64,000 nucleotides of DNA from an uncultured Chloroflexota bacterium (GTDB lineage Bacteria; Chloroflexota; Anaerolineae; Anaerolineales; Anaerolineaceae): contig CADATZ010000011.1 in the NCBI GenBank assembly GCA_902791025.1, forward strand, positions 19,575 through 83,574, in the 5' to 3' direction. Position 1 is the first letter of the stretch. The number at the start of each line of letters is the position of its first letter. Positions 33,424 through 42,549 of the stretch are shown here, piece after piece. The notes below the pieces were generated by a model, which was not told the DNA's origin, ran no database searches, and saw nothing but the letters and a program-made list of their open reading frames with translations. The translations under genes and the position numbers were made by a program.

Positions 33424-35073
33424 TTACTCTATTACACAATCAATAATATCGAATACCGTCGGTTCATCGAACGGTGCTCCCATTGCCGCCGCAGCCGCTT
33501 CATTGTAAAACGGTGCACCTACGATGTCGTCAACACCTTCTGCGTTTTCAGCAGCGATCACAACGTTCCTTACGGTGCAATTGCTGACAGTCGTTTCCGG
33601 GATTCCGTATTCTTCACCGAACCCGCCGGCATAACCGGTGATGCCGCCGATCCAGAAGCAGTTTTCTCCTGCGGTGATCATGATGTTTTCAGCGACATTC
33701 CCTGTAAATTCATCAGCGCCGAATCCGCATCCGGAAATACCGCCCAGACCATAGCAGTCATTCCCCGCTGTGATGGTGCCGGTGGCGGTGCAATTGATCA
33801 CAGAGGTCAGTTCCAAGCCGCCGCCGACGATGCCGGCATTGGCAGTGCTGTCAGGGATCACGATATCCGCAGAAGCGCTGCAGTCCGTTATCACGGAATT
33901 CATCCCCGCGCCAACGATGCCGCCATACATCCCTTCCGCGGAAAGTTCACCGGTATGCGCGGTTACTTTTCCGCCGGATAGGTTGATATCAGAAACAAGT
34001 GAGGAATAAGCATAACCGATCACATCACTGACCATGACCATACCGCCTACTGAGGCGTTTTCAACCGTAAAATTACCGACCTGACTGTTGGCGATGCATC
34101 CAAAAAGGCCAAGCGCCATGCCTTCCGGCTGATTGATCACGAGGTTGGAGATCTTGTGACCCGCTCCATCGAAGGTACCGGTAAAGGCGGCTGATTCCAG
34201 AGGAATTTCCTGCTCCTCTTCACTTTCACCGGAGGGAGCATAGGTACCGATCGGTTTCCATTCGACACCCTGAAGATCGATATCCGCGGTAAGTACATAG
34301 TTCCCGGAGAGGTTTTCATTGATTTTCGCAAGTTCCTCGGCGGTGGAAATCTCTATCTTTTCAGTTTCTTCCGCCATTTCCGCCATGTTCTCATCCACGA
34401 ACAGCTTGATGCACTTCTGCATCATGTCGGATTCGGCATAATTTTTGCTGATCGCGGCGGCCAGCCAATAGGCATATTCACCTTCAAAATAATTTCCGAT
34501 ATTTTCAAGCGTGGAGCCATAACGGAACTCGAGGTGATAAGTCTCTTCCGGTGTGTCATCCGCGAAGGCGAAATAGGTGAAAGCGTCTCCCTCTTCATCA
34601 GCTTTGTAGATATGCAGCGCCATGTCTTCCATGACCTGACCATAGATCACCAGCGGTTCATCCTTGACGAAGGTGTAGGTGTGACTGAATACCTGCTTGC
34701 CATCAGCGTCAACGCCGGTAATCACGTCGCCCTCGATCGTTATTTCAGCCACGCCGTTCAGGAAAAAGCAATCGAAAACCACAGATTCCGGATTTTTGTT
34801 GTAGAAGTCTATCGCTTCCTGTCCGTGCAGTTCTCCCATGCAGGAACCGACAAGCATCTTGTAAAATGTTTCCGCCATTTCCGGATCGTCCGTGTATTTG
34901 CTGATGCATTCGATCCAGTAATCATGGAACTCTTCTTTCGCAAATTCCGGGAAAAGCTCAATAAAGCTGCCCTGCATGGAGGCGAGACGTTCATCCGCTT
35001 CCGCAAAACCGGGAATGCACAATACTGCGGCCAATATGAACGCAGAGATAATAACAAAAAACGACTTTTTCAT
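33424..35073 (-). CDS. Secreted ZinT-like protein with GLUG-type repeats
   Basis: 549 residues. A signal peptide (1-24, ending GFAEA) is followed by a ZinT/YodA-like lipocalin domain (about 27-225): DYWIECISKYTDD, LNGVAEITIEGD, SHTYTFVKDEPLVIYGQV and YHLEFRYGSTLENIGNYFEG resemble ZinT strands, though the His-rich N-terminus is absent. From about 260 onward are repeats of GLUG type (GLFGCIANSQVGNFTVENA, GGIVGAGMNSVITDCSASAD), a beta-helix-like surface module. ZinT proteins bind zinc or cadmium outside the membrane. The combination suggests a cell-surface metal-binding protein. Ribosome site AAAGGGGAT; a TTAG-N6-CTAA site lies upstream. Confidence 0.72.
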   Translation of the reverse strand: MKKSFFVIISAFILAAVLCIPGFAEADERLASMQGSFIELFPEFAKEEFHDYWIECISKYTDDPEMAETFYKMLVGSCMGELHGQEAIDFYNKNPESVVFDCFFLNGVAEITIEGDVITGVDADGKQVFSHTYTFVKDEPLVIYGQVMEDMALHIYKADEEGDAFTYFAFADDTPEETYHLEFRYGSTLENIGNYFEGEYAYWLAAAISKNYAESDMMQKCIKLFVDENMAEMAEETEKIEISTAEELAKINENLSGNYVLTADIDLQGVEWKPIGTYAPSGESEEEQEIPLESAAFTGTFDGAGHKISNLVINQPEGMALGLFGCIANSQVGNFTVENASVGGMVMVSDVIGYAYSSLVSDINLSGGKVTAHTGELSAEGMYGGIVGAGMNSVITDCSASADIVIPDSTANAGIVGGGLELTSVINCTATGTITAGNDCYGLGGISGCGFGADEFTGNVAENIMITAGENCFWIGGITGYAGGFGEEYGIPETTVSNCTVRNVVIAAENAEGVDDIVGAPFYNEAAAAAMGAPFDEPTVFDIIDCVIE

Positions 35074-35093
35074 AAATTTAATCCCCTTTCAAT

Positions 35094-35109
35094 GTTAGTA
35101 TTAACTAAC
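35094..35109 (-). promoter_or_regulatory. GTTAGT-N4-ACTAAC operator at the ZinT-like promoter
   Basis: GTTAGTATTAACTAAC has 6-bp perfect arms. On the minus strand a TATAAT lies about 14 nt upstream. It belongs to the TTAG-N6-CTAA group. The following 35110-35475 (about 370 nt) has no convincing gene; it holds a heptamer-like array and AT-rich sequence. Confidence 0.55.
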
Positions 35110-35376
35110 TTTAAAACACTATTATATGGGCTTTGCCCAAAATGTCAAATCATTTTGTGACAATTGATCAGTCTTTATTTGCGTCGATCAATTTCTGAAC
35201 AGTTACCCCATACCAATATGTCCTTCATCATCGAAAAAGGAGTCAGTTCTCTTTGGCTGTTTTTCAATACAAGTGTTTTTCAATATAAGACAGACGCCTC
35301 GATGTGCTGCAATATAATATTGATGAATGACTTGGTATAATAAAGAAATCAATTCGACAAATCGGTATTTTTAGGA

Positions 35377-35405
35377 GATTGGGGATAGAATATAGGGGAT
35401 AGTGA
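35377..35405. repeat. Heptamer array (GGGGATA type)
   Basis: Three to four 7-nt units (GGGGATA, GAATATA, GGGGATA, GTGAAG-) in the intergenic space downstream of hipA. It resembles the arrays at 21549 and 49446. Confidence 0.6.
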
Positions 35406-35475
35406 AGATAATTCCGCACACTCACGTTTTCTGACGCCATATTATCAACACCGCTCAATGATATTTTTCAGATCA

Positions 35476-36732
35476 TCATAAAGAAAGCCCGAACGCCGGG
35501 CGCATTGATTCTATTTGTCCACGGGAAATTCCACAGTCTGAAGCGATTCGCAGCCAATTGCTGCCAACAATATTTATTATTTCCGCTGCTGTTTTCACTG
35601 CTTCGTTTTTCCCGATTCCAAACCGCTCCGCTGTATCTATTGCCAAATCAGCATTTATCCGGTTGTCTGATTCATTTACATTCAGAGACAATTCATCCCC
35701 ATATGGAATGGGATTTACGTCATACAGCGGTGAGATTCTCCACCCGTTGCGTGAGAGGATAAATGCATGATTTTGCAGGTGATCATCTGTATTCGACACA
35801 GCCATATTAAAAACGATCCGTTTCCATAATTCTCTCAGGTCCGATTTTGGATTAGCCCCATAGGCTTTTATAAAAGCTGCCAGGTCAAGATAACTTGTTC
35901 CGTCAGCTGCTGATGCACCATCTGTCTTTCCAAGCAGCGTCATAGCAGAGGCATAATGAATCCGTAACAGGCCGTTCCGATCAAAACGCTTCACAAGATA
36001 TGTACTGCCATATCGTGAGAATTTCTCCAAACATGCTTCCGGGACAGACAATCCGCACATGGCAGCTAGCTCATGTACGGTCATTTCCCACGCCCCGCTG
36101 TCATTTTCATCGTCTTTTGAGGGAAATTTCGCGATCCAAAGCTGCTTATGCTCATCAACGACCGTCGCTTTGGGTCTTGCTCCGCCCAGAGATGAGCCCG
36201 GTTTAATCAGCTGATTAAGCCATTGTTCCGACAATCCGTAGTCGTCATTTTCAAAATTTCTTGATGCTTCTTCCAAAGAACGGAGTCTCGCCCAGGGGGG
36301 AACTGCTGTTTCCTTGTCATCAGCAAGGAACGGACCGGCGGGATCAGACTTAAACCGAATTCCGCCCATCCGTGTTTCATCATAAACACCCAAAAGATAA
36401 TCGCTGTCATGGAGTTTCCGGGGTTTTCTGCCTTCTTTTTCAGCCAGGATCCGCTCTCGTTTATTCATCAAAACACGCCCCCAACGATCAGGTGACGCAT
36501 CAGAGAATAAGCCAAAGATATTTTTACCGGCTGGGAATTGTCTTCCGGGGAAGGGCATCAGTTCAGGATCCAGACTGATTGAAAGGTTTGTTTTGCTTAG
36601 CCAATCTCTGGAATATTCGAAAGCATAACTTTCGGTGCCGCGAACCACTGAAATGTATAAGAGGCCCAGCAGACTTGGTGTATTGGAACTGAAACTGTCA
36701 TATACATAAACCGTTTTTTGAGCAGAAGTCAT
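35476..36732 (-). CDS. hipA: HipA-family serine/threonine kinase toxin
   Basis: 418 residues, family length. It has the N-terminal HipA domain (about 1-110), PGSSLGGARPKA (the glycine-rich ATP/phosphate loop), LWIAKFPSKDD (ATP-binding Lys) and FNMAVSNTDDHLQNHAFI, which contains the catalytic Asp and Mg-binding Asn, followed by ISPLYDVNP. HipA kinases phosphorylate aminoacyl-tRNA synthetases such as GltX to stop growth until the antitoxin rebinds. The hipB start lies upstream with a 4-nt overlap. All catalytic motifs look intact, so the module is probably functional. Confidence 0.92.
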   Translation of the reverse strand: MTSAQKTVYVYDSFSSNTPSLLGLLYISVVRGTESYAFEYSRDWLSKTNLSISLDPELMPFPGRQFPAGKNIFGLFSDASPDRWGRVLMNKRERILAEKEGRKPRKLHDSDYLLGVYDETRMGGIRFKSDPAGPFLADDKETAVPPWARLRSLEEASRNFENDDYGLSEQWLNQLIKPGSSLGGARPKATVVDEHKQLWIAKFPSKDDENDSGAWEMTVHELAAMCGLSVPEACLEKFSRYGSTYLVKRFDRNGLLRIHYASAMTLLGKTDGASAADGTSYLDLAAFIKAYGANPKSDLRELWKRIVFNMAVSNTDDHLQNHAFILSRNGWRISPLYDVNPIPYGDELSLNVNESDNRINADLAIDTAERFGIGKNEAVKTAAEIINIVGSNWLRIASDCGISRGQIESMRPAFGLSL

Positions 36733-37052
36733 GATTCACCTCTGTTGGAAGCTCGCTTTCTCGTCAGTAGTCCCATGTCCTGGAGATGCCGCCCCAATTC
36801 ATCATCTTTTGCAACAAGCAGCAGATCTTTATCTATGTTATTCAAAGCATGCAGGACAGCCGCATAGATCCCCATGGCTACTGCCGGATTGCCGGACTCA
36901 ACTTTCCATAAGGAAGACCTGCTGATACCGGCACGCTCAGCAACCAGAGCAACAGATAAATTCCGACGGAGTCTTGCCAGTTTGATTTGTTCACCCATTG
37001 TTTTGAGAATGTCTTCAGTTGCTGGAAGAATATTATATGCTGCTTTTTTCAT
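36729..37052 (-). CDS. hipB: HipB-family XRE antitoxin
   Basis: 107 residues. A helix-turn-helix of XRE type occupies about 22-75 (LARLRRNLSVALVAERAGIS, RSSLWKVESG). It should bind HipA and the operator upstream, repressing its own operon. The stop overlaps the hipA start by 4 nt. The C-terminal basic tail (TRKRASNRGES) is typical of a flexible HipA-contacting end. Confidence 0.88.
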   Translation of the reverse strand: MKKAAYNILPATEDILKTMGEQIKLARLRRNLSVALVAERAGISRSSLWKVESGNPAVAMGIYAAVLHALNNIDKDLLLVAKDDELGRHLQDMGLLTRKRASNRGES

Positions 37053-37064
37053 TTTCGATCCTTA

Positions 37065-37113
37065 TGTTTGTTATTATAAATAATAGCGCCTTGTATGTAT
37101 ATAATAGCAAACA
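37065..37113 (-). promoter_or_regulatory. hipBA operator (inverted repeat)
   Basis: TGTTTGTTATTATA (37065-37078) and TATAATAGCAAACA (37100-37113) are inverted copies with one mismatch, 21 nt apart, beginning 12 nt upstream of the hipB ATG. They probably bind two HipB dimers. The right arm contains a -10-like TATAAT on the plus strand. Confidence 0.65.
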
Positions 37114-37181
37114 TTATTCTAAATCACTCTGCTAAAAATGTCAAGCTCCATTTTTTGCTTTCACAGTGATCCTTTTGACTG

Positions 37182-37288
37182 TTTTGGAAAATATGATTTG
37201 CTGAAGGGCGTTAGCATGGTGTTGAATATCTTCTAAAATGTCACTTTTTCTTGACTGTGGTAATTTGAAATGCTGATATTTTCCAAAA
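37182..37288. other. 13-bp inverted repeat upstream of cluster B
   Basis: TTTTGGAAAATAT (37182-37194) and ATATTTTCCAAAA (37276-37288) are perfectly inverted, 81 nt apart, in the divergent region between hipB and cluster B. A weaker TTAG-type site lies at 37332-37345 after a TATAAT at about 37315. The rest of 37114-37372 is AT-rich with no gene. Confidence 0.5.
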
Positions 37289-37372
37289 TATTATGACTCT
37301 GATATTTATATAGGGTTATAATACCCATAGGTTAGATATATATAACTGTAAAAGATTTAAAGAGGATTGAGC

Positions 37373-38002
37373 ATGTTTTGGGATAATGTGGCTGGGGTGT
37401 ATGACCTGTTTGTGAATGTTGTGAACAGGAAGACGCACGAAAAACTGAGGGAGATCATTGCCGGTTTGATAAAGCCCGGTGACTCCGTGTTGGAGTGTGC
37501 CTGCGGGACCGGGCTGCTCAGTGTGGTGATTGCTTCCAAATGCGGCGCGCTCACGGCTACGGATTTTTCGAAAAAGATGCTGAAACGGGCAGAGAAAAAC
37601 TGCTCTGCCTTTCATAATGTCACATTCCGCTATGCGGATATCACGGCACTGGACTTCCCCGACACTTCCTTTGATAAGGTGGTCGCGGGGAACGTGATCC
37701 ATCTGCTCGATGAACCACTGAAAGCGCTGAACGAACTGAATCGCGTCTGTAAACCCGGCGGAATGCTGATCATCCCGACCTACATGAATAAAGACCGCGC
37801 GGGAAAGACAAGCGAATTTGCTGCCACGGTCGGCAAGGCCGGCGCGGATTTTAAACGGCAGTTCACCCCCGAAAGCTATAAACAATTCTTTCTTGATGCG
37901 GGATATAACGATGTGCGTCTGATGCTCGCGGATGGGCGAATTCCCTGCGCGGTGGTGGTAATGAACAAAAGGACAGGATCGGGTTCTGTGGAAAGGATGT
38001 GA
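37373..38002 (+). CDS. UbiE-type SAM methyltransferase (cluster B)
   Basis: About 209 residues. The ATG at 37373 has AGAGGA 6 nt upstream; a TTG two codons earlier is less likely. Motifs: MFWDNVAGVYDLFVN start, VLECACGTGLLSVVIA (SAM loop), ATDFSKKMLKRAEKN, YADITALDFPDTSFDKVVAGN and RVCKPGGMLIIPTYM. All core motifs are present. Substrate unknown; small-molecule C- or O-methylation is likely. First gene of a plus-strand cluster; its stop overlaps the next start. Confidence 0.85.
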   Translation: MFWDNVAGVYDLFVNVVNRKTHEKLREIIAGLIKPGDSVLECACGTGLLSVVIASKCGALTATDFSKKMLKRAEKNCSAFHNVTFRYADITALDFPDTSFDKVVAGNVIHLLDEPLKALNELNRVCKPGGMLIIPTYMNKDRAGKTSEFAATVGKAGADFKRQFTPESYKQFFLDAGYNDVRLMLADGRIPCAVVVMNKRTGSGSVERM

Positions 38003-38811
38003 AGGATATGAGCAGATTTGAGGGTGTCGCGGATACGATGTACATTCCATTGGCCGCGCGGATCTATGTCTCAGAACATTTTCCTGAGTATTTTTACGAT
38101 GAAAAGGCTTTGTCCCTGAAAAATGATATGCCTTATGAAACCATCGCAGGAAAATCCAGCGAATACTTCCAGATGGCAGGAGCATGCCGCTTTTATAACA
38201 CTGATCAGATGATCAGGACATTCATGGAAGAGCATCCGGTGTGTGCCGTCGTCAATATCGGATGCGGTCTGGAAACGGCTTATTACCGGATCAAACCGGA
38301 GAAGAATGTAAAATTTTATGAGATCGACCTGCCGGAGGTCATTGACATACGACGCAGAGTGCTGGGAGAGAGTGAAAACGAGATCCTGATCAGCGGAGAT
38401 ATGTTTGATTTTTCATGGGCGGAAGGTATTGAAAAAACGATACCGGTCATGGTAACGGTAATCGGTGTGTTCCAATATTTTGAGGAAGAGCGCGTCACCG
38501 GTTTTCTGCAGGAACTGAAAAAATTTTTTCCGGGATTGCAAGTAATTTTTGATGCGATGACGGCAAAAGCAGTCAAATACGCCAATAACTACATCAGGAA
38601 GACCGGAAACAAAAATGCGGAACTGCATTTCTGTACTGATAGCGGAGAATGCATTGCCTGTCAATGCGGCATGAAACTGATCGAGGAAAGGCCTTTTTTC
38701 TGTACAGCAAGAAAACAACTGAAAAGAAAGCTGAAACTCTACACCCGGATCGCCATGAAGGTTGTGGATGAGGGCAGCAGACGTGGATTTCTGGTCCACC
38801 TGCAGGGCTGA
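37999..38811 (+). CDS. LCM-family O-methyltransferase (cluster B)
   Basis: 270 residues, paralogous to the protein at 28910. It has VADTMYIPLAARIYVSEHFP, the SAM loop VVNIGCGLETAYYRI and YEIDLPEVIDIRRRVLGE, as in PF04072. A GTG (37999) and an ATG (38008) are both possible starts. The overlap with the preceding methyltransferase indicates co-translation. Together with the cluster A copy it shows that the two clusters descend from related gene sets. Confidence 0.85.
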   Translation: MKDMSRFEGVADTMYIPLAARIYVSEHFPEYFYDEKALSLKNDMPYETIAGKSSEYFQMAGACRFYNTDQMIRTFMEEHPVCAVVNIGCGLETAYYRIKPEKNVKFYEIDLPEVIDIRRRVLGESENEILISGDMFDFSWAEGIEKTIPVMVTVIGVFQYFEEERVTGFLQELKKFFPGLQVIFDAMTAKAVKYANNYIRKTGNKNAELHFCTDSGECIACQCGMKLIEERPFFCTARKQLKRKLKLYTRIAMKVVDEGSRRGFLVHLQG

Positions 38812-38836
38812 GATAGCGAAATGTTGGAGGATAATT

Positions 38837-39760
38837 ATGAAACCGATGATGAAATTTGATCCAGCCTCAGACGGTTTTTACGGTGCCTGGTATCCGGCAG
38901 CGGAAAAGACAAACCGGGCGATGATCGTGATGCTCGGGGATTCCTCGGATGACTATATGGCAAAATGCGGGGCGAAATGGCTGAATCAGCGGTCGATTCA
39001 TGTGCTTGCCATGTCTCCGGATAAAAAGGATTACGGGCATCACAATTACCCACTGGAACGTTTCGGAAAGGCGATCGATTTTTTGAGATCACAAGGGTGC
39101 AGCAAAATCGGCATTATCGGCGCATCCACTACGGGGATGATGGCACTGCTGGCTGCCTCATATTACCCGGAGATCACGCTGACCATTGCGGTTTCCCCTT
39201 CCGATTTTGTGATGGAAGGCTTTTACCAGGATGGGAAGGACGGAATGCACGAACGGCCCGGTGACAATGAATCGACCGTGACCTGGCAGGGGAAACCTCT
39301 CCCTTACCTACCTTATGCCTACCGTCACCCCGAATACTGGCAGCAGATCAAGGCGGATTCCAAAGCCGGCGGGGATATGATCGCTTCCCGGCGGATGTTT
39401 GATGAGTCCGAACGCAGACATCTGCTGCGGGAGGAAGAAAAGATCAAAGTCGAAAAGATCAAAGGGAAGATCGTCTTTATCGGAGCAGAGGATGACGTGC
39501 TCTGGGATACGTGCAAATATATCCGCAGAATGGAGCAGCGCCTTTCGGAATTGCCTCATGACAGCACATCGGAAGCCTGGCTGTACGAACACGGAACACA
39601 CTTTGCATTTCCCGAATCGATGCTGAGAATGATGCTCCCGGTTGGTTCGAGTCTTCTGGTCAGCATCATGTTCAAAGCCGGAAGAAAGTACAGGCGGGAA
39701 TGTAGGGAAACACGGATCGATATCGACAGAAGGCTGATTGAGCTTCTGGAGGAGTGGTGA
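38837..39760 (+). CDS. Acyl-CoA thioester hydrolase/BAAT-like alpha/beta hydrolase
   Basis: About 307 residues. The ATG is 6 nt after TTGGAGG. It has the nucleophile elbow GIIGASTTGMMALLAA, the strand VFIGAEDDVLWDT (catalytic Asp) and a C-terminal YEHGTHFAFPE (catalytic His), all as in the BAAT C-terminal domain group. These proteins transfer or hydrolyse acyl thioesters. Its stop codon falls at the left edge of a MITE copy. It probably matches the role of the shortened hydrolase in cluster A, though the two are not close relatives. Confidence 0.82.
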   Translation: MKPMMKFDPASDGFYGAWYPAAEKTNRAMIVMLGDSSDDYMAKCGAKWLNQRSIHVLAMSPDKKDYGHHNYPLERFGKAIDFLRSQGCSKIGIIGASTTGMMALLAASYYPEITLTIAVSPSDFVMEGFYQDGKDGMHERPGDNESTVTWQGKPLPYLPYAYRHPEYWQQIKADSKAGGDMIASRRMFDESERRHLLREEEKIKVEKIKGKIVFIGAEDDVLWDTCKYIRRMEQRLSELPHDSTSEAWLYEHGTHFAFPESMLRMMLPVGSSLLVSIMFKAGRKYRRECRETRIDIDRRLIELLEEW

Positions 39761-39847
39761 TAGAAATCAACGACGCACATGGGGACAGGCACGCTTGTGT
39801 CGGCTCTGCGACACAAGATGCCAGACCCCACGTGCTCCGTTCTCAGA
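39756..39847. mobile_element. 92-bp MITE/REP-like element, copy 7 (forward type)
   Basis: Core 39775-39835 (GCACATGGGGACAGGCAC to CCAGACCCCACGTGC), followed by TCCGTTCT. The right terminal repeat is partly kept and the left one overlaps the hydrolase stop codon and is decayed. It lies upstream of the ribosome site of the next gene. Confidence 0.85.
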
Positions 39848-39893
39848 TTGATACTTTGTATTTATATGATGTTTTGAGGAGGAGAGTATAAAT

Positions 39894-40532
39894 ATGAATT
39901 ATTTGGGAATGCCGGCGGGGATGTGGCTGCTTTTTTCAGATTCATTTCGGAAACATCTGACCTCTGTTTTGGGGTATGATGCGGATTCCGCACAAAAGAT
40001 CACAGGTAAAGCCAAAACAAAATACAAAGAAATCATCACTGGACTGCCGGAATTTGAAAAAGCTGACCGGTTCAAAATGAATATCGTGAACTGCGCAATG
40101 CTGAGTGCATTTCTGCTGAACCTGCCGGAACGCCCTGACGTCGTGAAAGCGACGGAATATTACCGGGAATCCATGATGACCGGGCCCATGAAATGGTTTT
40201 GCCGGATGAGCGGGAAGAAAAAGTTCACCGATTCCGATATTCAAGGGATGGAGAAAACCGCCGCTCTGAAGGCAGCAGACCGGAACCCGTATTCCTGGAA
40301 CATGGAATTTCTTCCTTATGCGGACGGCAGCGGTTATGAAGCACGCTTCACGAAATGCGGGATCTGTGTATTGATGAAAGAACTTGGTCTGTACGATCTT
40401 GTCCCTGCCATGTGTCGGCTGGACTATACCATGAGTGAGGCGGGCGGTGTTTCCGATTTCGTGAGGGAATATACGCTTGCATCGGGCGGACCGTACTGTG
40501 ATTGTGGGTATAAGAAGAAAGTAAAAAGGTGA
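39894..40532 (+). CDS. ATC-hydrolase-like protein (paralogue 4)
   Basis: 212 residues with the family's helical N-terminal half and a variant cysteine pattern: FTKCGICVLMKELGLYDL, MCRLDYTMSEAGG and GGPYCDCGYKK. The CPY of other members is CGI here, so the active site may differ. The leader carries AGGAGGAG. The stop abuts the next methyltransferase ATG with no gap. The reaction is not known. Confidence 0.7.
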   Translation: MNYLGMPAGMWLLFSDSFRKHLTSVLGYDADSAQKITGKAKTKYKEIITGLPEFEKADRFKMNIVNCAMLSAFLLNLPERPDVVKATEYYRESMMTGPMKWFCRMSGKKKFTDSDIQGMEKTAALKAADRNPYSWNMEFLPYADGSGYEARFTKCGICVLMKELGLYDLVPAMCRLDYTMSEAGGVSDFVREYTLASGGPYCDCGYKKKVKR

Positions 40533-41228
40533 ATGAAGGTTATGAGCAGAAAAGATCAAATCAAAAGTGCTTACCGGTTCACCGGCGGACACGCGAGCCT
40601 GTATGACGGCATGATGACATATTCCACGCTGCCCGGGAAAGCGATCTGCCGGCTGGTCTGGAACATGGACGGAGAGAAAAACCTCCGCTATCTTGAGCAG
40701 GCGCTCTCCGGTGTACCGGAGAATTTCAGCGGTTCTTTGCTGGAAGTGCCGGTTGGGACCGGCGTCCTGACGATGCCGGTTTATCACGATCTGCCAAAGG
40801 CGTCAATCACCTGTCTGGACTACTCTCCCGATATGATGGCTGCCGCGAAGAGCCGTGCGGAGTTGGCTGGAATCCAAAACATTACCTTTCGGCAGGGCGA
40901 TGTCGGGAATATGCCTTTTGAGGACGAATGTTTCGATATCGTGCTTTCTCTGAACGGATTTCACGCATTTCCGGACAAAGATGCCGCTTACCGGGAGACC
41001 TTCCGTGTACTGAAAAAGGGCGGGACTTTTTGCGGTTGCTTTTACATCCGCGGCGGATGCAAACGGACGGACTGGTTTATTCAGAATCTCTATGTTCCCA
41101 AAGGGTTTTTCACACCCCCGTTTGAGACGGAAGAAAGTCTGCGCGAACGTTTGTCGAAGATGTACAAAGAAGTGAATGTGGAGGCCGTTGAAGGCATGGG
41201 GTGTTTTGTCTGCAAAAAAGGTTGGTAA
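40533..41228 (+). CDS. Class I SAM methyltransferase (cluster B)
   Basis: 231 residues. The SAM loop is LLEVPVGTGVLTMPVY, less usual than DxGxGxG but of the same form, followed by CLDYSPDMMAAAKSRAEL, QGDVGNMPFEDECFDIVLSL and RVLKKGGTFCGCFYIRG. It belongs to the UbiE/COQ5-like group. It directly follows an ATC-hydrolase-like gene, as a methyltransferase also does in cluster A. Confidence 0.83.
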   Translation: MKVMSRKDQIKSAYRFTGGHASLYDGMMTYSTLPGKAICRLVWNMDGEKNLRYLEQALSGVPENFSGSLLEVPVGTGVLTMPVYHDLPKASITCLDYSPDMMAAAKSRAELAGIQNITFRQGDVGNMPFEDECFDIVLSLNGFHAFPDKDAAYRETFRVLKKGGTFCGCFYIRGGCKRTDWFIQNLYVPKGFFTPPFETEESLRERLSKMYKEVNVEAVEGMGCFVCKKGW

Positions 41229-41237
41229 AAGGTATCC

Positions 41238-41329
41238 ATTCAGAACTCACAGCGACGCACATGGTGACAGGCACTCTCGTGTCGGCTTCGTGACACAAGA
41301 TGCCAGTCCCCAAGTGCTCCGTCCTGAAT
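41238..41329. mobile_element. 92-bp MITE/REP-like element, copy 8 (forward type)
   Basis: One of the best-preserved copies: terminal repeats ATTCAGAAC (41238-41246) and GTCCTGAAT (41321-41329), core 41257-41317. It ends 7 nt before the ribosome site of the next gene and so forms most of that gene's intercistronic leader. Confidence 0.92.
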
Positions 41330-41344
41330 ATGCAAAGGAGGAAC

Positions 41345-42067
41345 ATGAGAGAGAACGATCTACCGTTTGATCGTACGAAGCATGTGGTTTATACAAAAAA
41401 TGCAAAAAATTGTGTCCGGAAATTACTGTGCAGGTCCTATGATGAAAAGATTGCTGCTGACTTGTGGGAAAAGGTCCAGCTTCAGTATTGTGAATTTCTG
41501 AAAGAGGAACCGGCTCTGGGCGGTCTCAAAGTAACTACGAGTGTTTACGATCCGATTCTTTTTTTCGCCTGGTACAAGGTGATTCCTGACAAGCCGGAGC
41601 TTGAAAGCGTTCAGAATGATCTGTTTGAATGTTTTTTCGGACGGATCAATACGTTGGGAAAGATTATCGACCTGAACAGACCTCTTGAATACAGCCTGCC
41701 GGCAGGGATCTTTAAAAAAGCCAATGACATCCGGGTCAAAGAAATTGAATCGTTTCCGGAATCGTTCCGTATGGGATCCTTTGAATATGACAGGGAAAGA
41801 AGGATCGTACGCTACAGCTTTACACAATGTCCAAACGCTGAATTTGCCAAACGTCATCACATGGAGAGCGTCCTTCCCATGATGTGCAATTGCGACCATA
41901 TTGCCATGCAGAAGCTCCATGCCTGCCTGATCCGAGAGGGAACTTGTATCACGTCAAATTGCTGTGACTACTGCATCGTTGGAGACAGACATCCGCTGGC
42001 AAAGGAATACGAACTTATGAAAGCGGAAAACTGTCTGCTGCTCAGTGTAAAAAAGGAGCTGAAGTGA
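41345..42067 (+). CDS. ATC-hydrolase-like protein (paralogue 5, divergent)
   Basis: About 240 residues. The ATG follows AAAGGAGGAAC. The conserved C-terminal block reads YSFTQCPNAEFAKRHHME, MMCNCDHIAMQKLH and NCCDYCIVGDRHPLAKEY; it has extra cysteines and a C-terminal extension of about 30 residues compared with the others. Its TGA overlaps the GTG of the membrane protein (GTGA). The pairing of an ATC-hydrolase-like protein with this membrane family is seen in cluster A also. Confidence 0.72.
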   Translation: MRENDLPFDRTKHVVYTKNAKNCVRKLLCRSYDEKIAADLWEKVQLQYCEFLKEEPALGGLKVTTSVYDPILFFAWYKVIPDKPELESVQNDLFECFFGRINTLGKIIDLNRPLEYSLPAGIFKKANDIRVKEIESFPESFRMGSFEYDRERRIVRYSFTQCPNAEFAKRHHMESVLPMMCNCDHIAMQKLHACLIREGTCITSNCCDYCIVGDRHPLAKEYELMKAENCLLLSVKKELK

Positions 42068-42546
42068 TCGTTCTGCAGCTTGTCCTCTACTGCGCGCTGT
42101 TCACTCTGATGGTGAAGCTCGGCGTCGGAAACAATGCCCTGAACGGGCTGTTTTTCTATCCGAAGCCGGTACAGGAGAAGGTTTATGAACTTGGACTGAC
42201 TGACCGGGAGACGGTGGTCAGGAAGCGGAAACGCTTTATGCCCCTCTTTTTTGCCGTCATGGGAACCGCGCTTGTGCTCATTATCGGGGTATGGAACAAA
42301 GTCCGGAGCTTTTGGCCGGCTTATTTCCAGGCACTATTGTTCCTCGAGGTGATGAACTGGTACGACGGCATCGTTATCGACAGACTGTGGGTCGGGCACA
42401 GTCCCTTCTGGATCATTCCCGGGACGGAAGGGATCCCGTTCGTCCAGACCTGGCCGCAGGTGCTGAAAAAACGAGGCAACCTGACTCTGGTCTGGATCAT
42501 CGGAGCGGCGGTTGTGGCAGGAATTGTTGTTCTGATATTTCGCTGA
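42064..42546 (+). CDS. Four-helix membrane protein (cluster B)
   Basis: 160 residues, starting at GTG in a 4-nt overlap. Hydrophobic segments lie at about 1-20, 55-75, 80-100 and 138-158. A loop contains FFYPKPVQEKVYELGLTDRE, and the motif YDGIVIDRLWVGHSPFW aligns with the cluster A protein at 26533. The family has no known function. Linked pairs of this protein with ATC-hydrolase-like enzymes suggest a membrane-bound partner or exporter. Confidence 0.7.
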   Translation: MIVLQLVLYCALFTLMVKLGVGNNALNGLFFYPKPVQEKVYELGLTDRETVVRKRKRFMPLFFAVMGTALVLIIGVWNKVRSFWPAYFQALLFLEVMNWYDGIVIDRLWVGHSPFWIIPGTEGIPFVQTWPQVLKKRGNLTLVWIIGAAVVAGIVVLIFR

Positions 42547-42549
42547 ACG

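Noticed and set aside
35264..35458. 64-residue minus-strand frame downstream of the ZinT-like gene
   Set aside because: No ribosome site, no domain, passes through the heptamer-like array; I treat the region as intergenic.
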